This document shows, in pieces, positions 13,649-19,588 of a DNA stretch of 19,588 nt (positions are counted from its first letter, which is position 1; each line of letters begins with the position of its first letter). The stretch spans positions 1 through 19,588 of the forward strand of contig JACMJO010000530.1 of the NCBI GenBank assembly GCA_014380605.1. Reading direction: 5' to 3'. Origin of the DNA: Fimbriimonadaceae bacterium (lineage in GTDB: Bacteria > Armatimonadota > Fimbriimonadia > Fimbriimonadales > Fimbriimonadaceae). The notes under the pieces are model-generated. The model did not search any database and was not told where the DNA came from. It saw only the letters and a program-made list of their open reading frames with translations. A program made the translations under genes and the position numbers.

Positions 13649-16024
13649 ATGGCCAAGGCCGCTGTTGTTGAGAAAGTTTTAGTTCCGGTACTTGCCGCTC
13701 GGGATGCGGTGCATTTTCCGTCCCTTATCAACACGTTGAATGTTGTGCGCGAGCCTTCGGTGCGGGCGATTCGCAAGAGCATGGAAGCGGATCGGCGGGT
13801 GCTGGTGCTGAGCCAACGCGACATGGGCCAGGAGGATCCTCGGGTCGAGGACCTTTACAAAACGGGGACGCTGAGCGAGGCTCTGCAGGCATTGCCGATG
13901 CCGGATACATCGCTAAGGGTTGTGCTCAAGGGATTGAAGCGGGCAAGGGCGACAAGGCTTATCTCAAAGACCGGGACTTTTTGGGCTGAGATCGAGGAGA
14001 TTGAAGAGACCGAGAGCGACGACCTCAATGTCGAGGCCGTCATGCGAGCTTGCGTGGATTCGTTTGGCCGGGTTGTCGGGCTAAATAAGCAAATCCCGCC
14101 CGAGGCGATGGCGAGCGTGGTTCATGTTGAAAGCGCGGGTCGACTGGCCGATGCGATCGCCCATCACCTACCCTTGAGGCCCTCCGAAAAGCAGGCTCTT
14201 TTGGAGCAAGTCCACTCGAAGGTGAGATTGGAGCGAGTTTTCGAACTTCTGAAGCGTGAAGAACAGATTCTGGACCTGGATGTCGATATTCGAAAGCGGG
14301 TCGAGCGGGAGTTGGGCGATGGTCAGCGGGAGTTCTATCTTCGCGAACAGCTTAAGATCATTCAGACGGAGCTTCAGCATCGTGAGCAGAGACTCGGCGA
14401 GACGGACGAGTATCGAGAGAAGATCGATGCTTGTGCGATGCCCGAAGCGGCGCACGATCGGGCGATTGCGGAACTGCGGAGGCTGGATCGAACCCCGGCT
14501 AGCTCGCCGGAAGGCATGGTCCTTCGCAACTATCTGGATTGCATGGTCGAACTGCCATGGAACTCGGTTACTGAAGATCAACTTGATGTAGCGTCTGCTA
14601 AACAGCTGTTGGATGATCAGCATTTTGGGCTGGACAAGGTCAAGACGCGGATTTTGGATTACCTGGCGGTGCGACAGTTGAAGGGCTCGATGCGAGGGCC
14701 GATTCTCTGCTTTGTGGGGCCGCCCGGGGTCGGAAAGACTTCTATTGCTAATTCGATCGCGGAAGCCATGGGACGGAAGTTCGTTAAGCTTGCGTTGGGT
14801 GGGGTTCGAGATGAAGCGGAGATTCGGGGGCATCGTCGAACCTATGTTGGATCGATGCCAGGGCGCATCGTTCAGGGGCTAAGGCAGTGCGGTTCAAGGA
14901 ATCCCGTGATCGTCCTGGACGAGATCGATAAATTGGGCGCCGACTATCAGGGCGACCCCACGTCGGCATTGCTTGAAGCATTAGATCCGCAGCAAAACGA
15001 TCGATTTAGCGATCACTATATCGAGGCTCCATTCGACCTATCCGAGGTCATGTTTGTAGCAACGGCCAATCTCCTCGAGAACATTCCAGCCGCGCTGAGG
15101 GATCGCATGGAAGTGATCCACTTCCCAAGCTATACCGACGAGGAGCGGCTTCAAATCGCGAAGGCCTTCCTGGTTCCCCGAACGATCGAAGACCACGGCC
15201 TTCAGGGCTCACAGTTAGAGTTCCCCGAGAAAGCCCTAAAGGAGATTATTCGGGATTACACCCGTGAAGCCGGGGTTCGAGACCTTGGCCGAGCGATTGC
15301 GGCGGTTTCACGCAAGGCGGCGAGACTTGTGGCGGAGGGCAGTAAGAAGAAGCTTGTGATCGACGAAATCAGGCTTGCCGAGTTTCTTGGCCAGCCCCGG
15401 TATCGCCGACAGAGCAGGCATGATGAGGATTCAGTTGGGGCGGCGACGGGATTAGTTGTGAGTGAGTACGGCGGCGATGTGATCAGCATCGAGGTGAGTC
15501 TGATGGAGCCTCATGGCCCTAAGCCGGAACTGAGCTTGACTGGGAATCTGGGCGACGTGATGAAAGAGTCGGCGATGGCGGCGGTGACCTTTGTCCGCGC
15601 CAATAGCGAAGCGCTCAATATCGGGCGGACCTTCAAGTTCGACGTCCACGTCCACGTGCCACAGGGTTCGATTCCCAAGGACGGACCCAGCGCGGGAGTC
15701 ACGATCGGGGTCGCGCTCGCCTCCGCGGCTTCTGGGCGAGCTGTTCGCCGAGATGTGGCAATGACGGGAGAGGTCACTTTGCGGGGCAAGGTGTTGCCGG
15801 TCGGGGGAATCCGGGATAAGGTCTTGGCAGCGCATCGGGCGGGCATGAAGTTGGTGATCATCCCCGCAGAGAATGCGACTGAGCTTGAGGACGTTCCGGC
15901 GAGCGTTTTGGCCGAGCTCGAGGTTCACTTGGTGGCGGACTTGTTCAAGGCAATTGAGATCTCCTTGCTGGGCGATGGCCGGTCAAAGCAAGTGGCTTAT
16001 GGGCATGATCCTTATAAGAGTTGA
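13649..16024 (+). CDS. lon: ATP-dependent protease La (Lon)
   Basis: Lon degrades misfolded and regulatory proteins in the cytoplasm as a hexameric ring. The 791-residue product has the full bacterial layout: N-terminal substrate domain (KVLVPVLAARDAVHFPS onward, to about 200), a charged coiled region (about 200-300), AAA+ module with Walker A GPPGVGKT at 357-364 and Walker B VIVLDEIDK, and the protease domain with PKDGPSAG (nucleophile Ser681) and GIRDKVLAAHRAG (Lys724), the Ser-Lys dyad. Length is close to E. coli Lon (784). A TTG four codons upstream could also start the frame, but the ATG at 13649 directly before AKAAVVEKVLVPV is favoured; there is no good ribosome site for either. TTGACG at 13596 is a possible -35 but lacks a good -10. 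No CIRCE-type operator was found upstream. It converges on GAPDH. Confidence 0.97.
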   Translation: MAKAAVVEKVLVPVLAARDAVHFPSLINTLNVVREPSVRAIRKSMEADRRVLVLSQRDMGQEDPRVEDLYKTGTLSEALQALPMPDTSLRVVLKGLKRARATRLISKTGTFWAEIEEIEETESDDLNVEAVMRACVDSFGRVVGLNKQIPPEAMASVVHVESAGRLADAIAHHLPLRPSEKQALLEQVHSKVRLERVFELLKREEQILDLDVDIRKRVERELGDGQREFYLREQLKIIQTELQHREQRLGETDEYREKIDACAMPEAAHDRAIAELRRLDRTPASSPEGMVLRNYLDCMVELPWNSVTEDQLDVASAKQLLDDQHFGLDKVKTRILDYLAVRQLKGSMRGPILCFVGPPGVGKTSIANSIAEAMGRKFVKLALGGVRDEAEIRGHRRTYVGSMPGRIVQGLRQCGSRNPVIVLDEIDKLGADYQGDPTSALLEALDPQQNDRFSDHYIEAPFDLSEVMFVATANLLENIPAALRDRMEVIHFPSYTDEERLQIAKAFLVPRTIEDHGLQGSQLEFPEKALKEIIRDYTREAGVRDLGRAIAAVSRKAARLVAEGSKKKLVIDEIRLAEFLGQPRYRRQSRHDEDSVGAATGLVVSEYGGDVISIEVSLMEPHGPKPELSLTGNLGDVMKESAMAAVTFVRANSEALNIGRTFKFDVHVHVPQGSIPKDGPSAGVTIGVALASAASGRAVRRDVAMTGEVTLRGKVLPVGGIRDKVLAAHRAGMKLVIIPAENATELEDVPASVLAELEVHLVADLFKAIEISLLGDGRSKQVAYGHDPYKS

Positions 16025-16065
16025 GGGTTGAGCTTTGTTGGCACTACCCTCAACCCTTACTCTTA
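16015..16065. terminator. Long hairpin shared by the convergent lon and gapdh ends
   Basis: AGGGTTGAG (16024-16032) pairs perfectly with CTCAACCCT (16049-16057) across a 16-base loop, and the outer arms TAAGAGT (16015-16021) and the complementary bases up to 16065 extend it, with only a small internal loop between. The structure contains the stop codons of both lon (16022-16024) and gapdh (16063-16065). Neither side has a T-run, so it is either a weak bidirectional intrinsic terminator or an RNA 3'-end stabiliser. Confidence 0.6.
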
Positions 16066-17073
16066 AAGGCCCTTGTCCGCTACGAACTTGCAGATGTCGG
16101 CGATTCGACAGCTATAGCCCCACTCGTTATCGTAGAAGCTCACTACCTTGACCAGATTCCCCAAGCCAACGGTATCGACGGCGGAGAAGATGGAGCTGTG
16201 AGCGTCTCCTCGAAGATCGGTGCTGACAAGTTCTTCCTCCGTGTAACGAAGAATGCCCTCCATGGGTCCGTCTGCCGCGACCTTCATCGCCGCGTTGATC
16301 TCGGCAGGCGTTGCTTCCTTAGACAGCAACGCGGTGAAGTCCACAACTGAGACCGTGGGGGTTGGAACTCGGAACGCCATTCCGGTGAACTTGCCTTGAA
16401 GTTCGGGAATAACCAAGCCAACGGCTTTGGCTGCGCCTGTTGATGACGGAACGATGTTCTGCGAGGCTGCTCGTGCATCGCGTAGATCTTTTGCTGCCGT
16501 GTCTTGGACCTTCTGCGAGTTTGTAAACGCGTGGATGGTGGTCAGCAAGCCCTTCTCGATGCCAAAGCTGTCGTGCATGACCTTGGCGACCGGAGCAAGG
16601 CCATTGGTGGTGCAGCTTGCATTCGAGATGACATGGTGCTTGGCCGGGTCGTACATGTTGTCATTCACGCCTAGCACGATCGTCACGTCCTCATTCTTAG
16701 CGGGAGCCGAGATGATGACCTTTTTGACGCCGTGGTTCTTATGGGCTACCGCCTTGGTGGCATCGGTGAAGAAACCGGTGCACTCCAGCACCACATCGAC
16801 TCCGAGCGTGTCCCAAGGGATTAATCCGGGGTCCTTCTCGGCAAAAACCTTTAGGGCCTTGCCGTCGACATGGACCTCGTCCGTGTCGTAGCCGACTTCG
16901 CCGTGGAAGTCTCCATAGGTTGAGTCGTGCTTAAAGAGGTGGGCGTTGGTTTTGGTGTCGGTAAGGTCGTTTAGTGCGACAACTTCAACATCGCCGGGAT
17001 GTCGGGCGAGGATCGCTCGCAGGGAGAGGCGGCCAATGCGCCCGAAGCCGTTGATTCCAATTCGAACTGGCAT
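16063..17073 (-). CDS. gap: Glyceraldehyde-3-phosphate dehydrogenase, NAD-type
   Basis: The enzyme oxidises glyceraldehyde 3-phosphate to 1,3-bisphosphoglycerate in glycolysis. The 336 residues start with the Rossmann motif GINGFGRIGR (6-15); Asp36 in ALNDLTD suits NAD rather than NADP. The catalytic segment is SNASCTTN (150-157, nucleophile Cys154), His181 in TIHAFTN is the base, and SSTGAAKAVG and the WGYS ending are standard. Some S-loop residues are unusual (SQKVQDTAAKDLRDARAASQ), but none of the active-site residues is lost. A good Shine-Dalgarno sequence, AAGGA (17080-17084), lies 6 bases before the ATG. TAAAAT in the short gap upstream may be a -10. The MFS gene ends 48 bp upstream on the same strand. 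Length matches the family. Confidence 0.97.
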   Translation of the reverse strand: MPVRIGINGFGRIGRLSLRAILARHPGDVEVVALNDLTDTKTNAHLFKHDSTYGDFHGEVGYDTDEVHVDGKALKVFAEKDPGLIPWDTLGVDVVLECTGFFTDATKAVAHKNHGVKKVIISAPAKNEDVTIVLGVNDNMYDPAKHHVISNASCTTNGLAPVAKVMHDSFGIEKGLLTTIHAFTNSQKVQDTAAKDLRDARAASQNIVPSSTGAAKAVGLVIPELQGKFTGMAFRVPTPTVSVVDFTALLSKEATPAEINAAMKVAADGPMEGILRYTEEELVSTDLRGDAHSSIFSAVDTVGLGNLVKVVSFYDNEWGYSCRIADICKFVADKGL

Positions 17074-17121
17074 AAATGGTCCTTGGTTGTTGGGCCACAG
17101 CGCCCTGGTTCCTCAGTGATT

Positions 17122-18447
17122 TTACCTAGGGTCGCGGAGGATTCTTAGGCTTAAGAGCCAGCCGAGGGTAATGCAGGCGAAGCAACCTACGAAGGGGGAG
17201 TAGCGACCAAAAGCTTCTCCAAGCCCGAGCGAAACCCCAACGGGCTGGAGCTTGTCATACATCCAGGAGCCAATGGGGGCGCCGATGATCGCGCCGAGGC
17301 CCTGGGCGGTCATAACGGCGCCAAGGTTCGCGCCACGCTTCTTGGGGTCGATATCGGAGACGCTCGCCATCCAAGCGGGGATCGACAGTAGGAAGCCGAT
17401 GCCGACGGGGAGGCCGCCGATGGCTAGCATCCAAGGGCTACGCATCCAAGGGACGAAAGCGCCGACGGCAATCAGGGCTAGGCCGACCGTGCATAGGCCC
17501 ATACCCAAGTGCACCGCGCGGGCCCGGCCGATGGTTTCGCCGTACTTCGACATCGGGACGCTGGCGATTCCCATCGCAATGGCTCCCGGGAAAATTAGAA
17601 GGCCAATCTGCGTCTCGCTCATCCCAAACTGCTGAATGGGAAACAGCTTGAAGATGGCCATCGGGAAGCCGATTCCCGCAAACGTGACGACAGCGATCAG
17701 AAGGTAGGTTGGTATCTGGCGGCAGGACGCGATAAAGTCCTTAATATTGAAGTCGCTGTGCGGTTCGGTCGACGTTTGGGAATGGTGTTCGCCCGGGACC
17801 AGTTTCCAGACTCCCAACGTCACGGAGATGAACAGGACGGCGGCTAGGATCAAACCTGCCCACTTGACTCCAGCAAGGTCGTTCGCAACACCACCAATGG
17901 GTAGGGCCAACGCGATGCCGAGCATGTAGCAGAGGTTCAGCAAGGACATCGCCTGTTGGCGCTCCGTGTCCTCCACGGCATCCCCCATTGCAGAGAATGC
18001 GGCGGGCCAGAGCATGGCGGCGCCTAGGCCGTCGATGGCCCGAAGGAGAACGAAGCATAGGATTTCGAACCAGCCTCCTCCGTGGGGGACGAACAGGCTT
18101 AGGATCGAGGTGCCGATCGACAGGGCAGGCCCTAAGATCATCAGTCGCTTAGGGCCAACTTTATCGGCAAGGTGGCCCATGGGGCCTTTGAAGATGGCTT
18201 CGCTCAGGAGGAAGGCCACCAGTACCAGCCCAATGACCGACGCGGGAAATCCACGGCCATTTGGCAGTAAGGCATTCTTGTTCGGGTCCGTCGCCTGGAG
18301 ATAGACGGGCATTGTCGACAAGTTCATCACGCCGTAGGCGATCTCCGCCAGGAGGGCGATTATGAGAAGGCGATAGACGGCAGGCTTGCGGATGGGCGAA
18401 TGCGCGATGTTGGTTGGTATCTCGACAGGCGAGGGATCGGTGACCAT
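17122..18447 (-). CDS. Major facilitator superfamily transporter
   Basis: A 441-residue, 12-helix transporter. The loop after helix 2 has the MFS motif A form GHLADKVGPKRLMILG; a second, weaker copy (SKYGETIGRARAVHLG) sits at the matching place of the C-terminal half, as expected for the duplicated MFS fold. The 6-7 loop is short and polar (around GEHHSQTSTEPHSDFN). Conserved Arg in LLRAIDGLGAAMLWPAAF belongs to the helix-4 region seen in drug- and sugar-type exporters and importers. Substrate cannot be assigned. The start at 18447 follows GATATT by 7 bases, the spacing of a leaderless message, and has no ribosome site. It lies directly upstream of GAPDH, so a sugar or metabolite link is possible but unproven. 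Confidence 0.9.
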   Translation of the reverse strand: MVTDPSPVEIPTNIAHSPIRKPAVYRLLIIALLAEIAYGVMNLSTMPVYLQATDPNKNALLPNGRGFPASVIGLVLVAFLLSEAIFKGPMGHLADKVGPKRLMILGPALSIGTSILSLFVPHGGGWFEILCFVLLRAIDGLGAAMLWPAAFSAMGDAVEDTERQQAMSLLNLCYMLGIALALPIGGVANDLAGVKWAGLILAAVLFISVTLGVWKLVPGEHHSQTSTEPHSDFNIKDFIASCRQIPTYLLIAVVTFAGIGFPMAIFKLFPIQQFGMSETQIGLLIFPGAIAMGIASVPMSKYGETIGRARAVHLGMGLCTVGLALIAVGAFVPWMRSPWMLAIGGLPVGIGFLLSIPAWMASVSDIDPKKRGANLGAVMTAQGLGAIIGAPIGSWMYDKLQPVGVSLGLGEAFGRYSPFVGCFACITLGWLLSLRILRDPR

Positions 18448-18454
18448 TTATCGC

Positions 18455-18487
18455 AATATCCTAAGCTTGGCTCATTCCAAGCCAAAT
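18455..18487 (-). promoter_or_regulatory. Candidate promoter and dyad before the MFS gene
   Basis: On the minus strand GATATT (18460-18455) ends 7 bases before the ATG, as in leaderless promoters. Immediately upstream a perfect inverted repeat, GCTTGG / CCAAGC with a 6-base spacer (18465-18482), and an overlapping TTGGCT / AGCCAA pair sit where the -35 and spacer would be. This is a natural place for a repressor site controlling the transporter. No known regulator motif is recognised. Confidence 0.4.
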
Positions 18488-18624
18488 CAGTTTACATAAG
18501 GTGTACCGGAATCGCCAGGCCCGATTTCTTGAGACTCACTAGGGAATCTCAGAGTTCACTTGGCCAACCTGCTCGGGACGGCAACTGACTTAGCTTACGA
18601 TGCACCTTTTGACCCAATCTGCTG

Positions 18625-18640
18625 GCCGAATGAATTCGGC
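18625..18640 (-). terminator. Short hairpin after the oligopeptidase B gene
   Basis: On the minus strand GCCGAA-TTCA-TTCGGC forms a 6-bp stem with a tetraloop, 16 bases after the stop at 18657. There is no T-run. It may be a weak terminator or a 3'-end stabiliser; as DNA it is also a near-perfect 16-bp palindrome that could be an operator for the MFS gene downstream. The rest of the 209-bp gap (18448-18656) holds only the MFS promoter candidate. Confidence 0.35.
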
Positions 18641-18656
18641 GATCCCAGCTTGAATA

Positions 18657-19588
18657 CTAGCTTAGCTTCTGAATTAACCATGCAAAGTCAAAAGCCCGCT
18701 CCCGCAAAACATCGAACCGACCTGATGAGCCGCCGTGACCGCCCGCCATGTTCGTTTTGAAGATCAGGCTGGGGGCCTTTCCGACTTCACGCATCTTAGC
18801 CACGTACTTCGCCGGTTCCCAGTACATGACTTGGCTGTCGTTGTAGCTGGTTTTGACAAGGATGTTCGGATAGGTCGTTGCTCTGATGTTGTCGTAAGGC
18901 GAATAGCTGAGCATGTACCGATATTCCGCTTCCTTCTTGGGGTTGCCCCACTCCAAAAACTCCCCCGTCGTCAAGGGAAGAGACTCGTCGACCATGGTGT
19001 TTATGACATCCACGAATGGGACATAGAGGATCGCGGCTTTGCAGAGGTCGGGGCGTAGGTTGAGGGTTGCTCCGATTAGCAAGCCACCCGCAGACCCGCC
19101 CGAAATCGCTAATCGATCCCGAGTCGTCCAGCCTGAATACACAAGTTCATCGGCGGCGGCGGCGAAGTCGGAGAAAGTGTTCCGCTTCTTCAGCATCTTG
19201 CCGTCGTCGTGCCAGGGCTTGCCCAGCTCGCCGCCGCCGCGCACGTGCGCGATGGCGAACACCATGCCGCGGTCCAGCAGCGACAACCGGGCGATCGAGA
19301 AGCGTGGGTCCTCGCTGGACTCGTAGGCCCCATAGCCGTAGAGAAGCGTCGGTGCCGGAAACTCAAGTCCCGCACGATGAATGATCGAGATGGGAATGCG
19401 CGCACCATCGGGCGCGACCGCCCAATCGCGCCGCTCGACGTACTCCTCCGGACGGTAGTCGCCGAGCACGGCCTGTTCGCGCAGCAGCGTCCGCTCGCCG
19501 CTAGCCAGGTCGATGTCGTACACCCGCACCGGCACGATGAACGACGTGGTCGCGACCCGCAGCACCGGCGCCGACCAGTTCGGGTTCC
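18657..19588 (-). CDS. ptrB: Oligopeptidase B (S9A serine peptidase), C-terminal part
   Basis: The frame enters from the right edge and gives the last 309 residues, less than half of the usual 690 or so; the N-terminal propeller is outside the window. The catalytic alpha/beta-hydrolase domain is complete: nucleophile Ser in GGSAGG (codon at 19094-19092), Asp in YNDSQVMYWEP (18839-18837) and His in AGGHGGSSGR (18737-18735). The segments VRGGGELGKPWHDDGK, VPFVDVINTMVDESLPLTTG and EWGNP are the typical oligopeptidase B versions; the acidic DES and EW pieces belong to the site that favours cleavage after Arg and Lys. The valine at 19565 is a GTG inside the gene, not its start. GC content changes sharply near 19200 (about 69% before, 55% after in reading direction) though the protein is uninterrupted. 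Probably cytoplasmic or periplasmic; no leader can be seen here. Confidence 0.95.
   Translation of the reverse strand, partial: NPNWSAPVLRVATTSFIVPVRVYDIDLASGERTLLREQAVLGDYRPEEYVERRDWAVAPDGARIPISIIHRAGLEFPAPTLLYGYGAYESSEDPRFSIARLSLLDRGMVFAIAHVRGGGELGKPWHDDGKMLKKRNTFSDFAAAADELVYSGWTTRDRLAISGGSAGGLLIGATLNLRPDLCKAAILYVPFVDVINTMVDESLPLTTGEFLEWGNPKKEAEYRYMLSYSPYDNIRATTYPNILVKTSYNDSQVMYWEPAKYVAKMREVGKAPSLIFKTNMAGGHGGSSGRFDVLRERAFDFAWLIQKLS

Overview
The window (about 19.6 kb, mid-50s percent GC by eye) is chromosomal, gene-dense DNA from a free-living bacterium. There is no phage, plasmid, CRISPR or insertion-sequence signature. Signal peptides, a lipoprotein signal and starts with and without Shine-Dalgarno sequences suggest a non-model, environmental lineage. 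An Armatimonadota/Fimbriimonadia-type host is my guess from overall flavour; no marker here proves it.

Layout. 1-3342, minus strand: a secreted M28 zinc aminopeptidase (cut by the window edge), an unrecognised polytopic membrane protein and a small secreted hypothetical. 3449-10251: the most unusual part. The excinuclease subunit UvrA is encoded as two separate genes. The C-terminal ABC half (374 aa) lies at 3449-4573 and the N-terminal half (614 aa) at 8407-10251. Both are on the minus strand, 3.8 kb apart. Between them are a lipoprotein-type MsrA (plus strand), a tandem pair of related ATP-grasp-like proteins (one degenerate) and an SDF-family symporter with an altered substrate site. The N-half, symporter and two ATP-grasp-like genes are packed like an operon; the last three abut or overlap by one base.

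10252-11264: a lower-GC stretch with a 104-aa orphan protein, an RNA-hairpin candidate with direct repeats, and about 540 bp with no convincing gene. 11265-13523: TspO (minus) divergent from a secreted DUF4139-like protein (plus), with a dyad in the shared upstream region. 13649-17073: Lon protease (plus) converging on GAPDH (minus), with one long hairpin spanning both stop codons. 17122-18447: an MFS transporter upstream of GAPDH on the minus strand. 18657-19588: the C-terminal catalytic part of oligopeptidase B (cut by the edge), whose GC content jumps from about 55% to 69% inside the gene.

Together the genes cover DNA repair (split UvrA), protein and peptide turnover (Lon, oligopeptidase B, M28), oxidative-damage repair (MsrA), glycolysis (GAPDH) and transport. 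Only the split-uvrA block looks truly unusual. Both halves retain their ATPase, zinc-finger and (N-half) UvrB-binding elements, so a functional two-polypeptide UvrA is the most attractive hypothesis.
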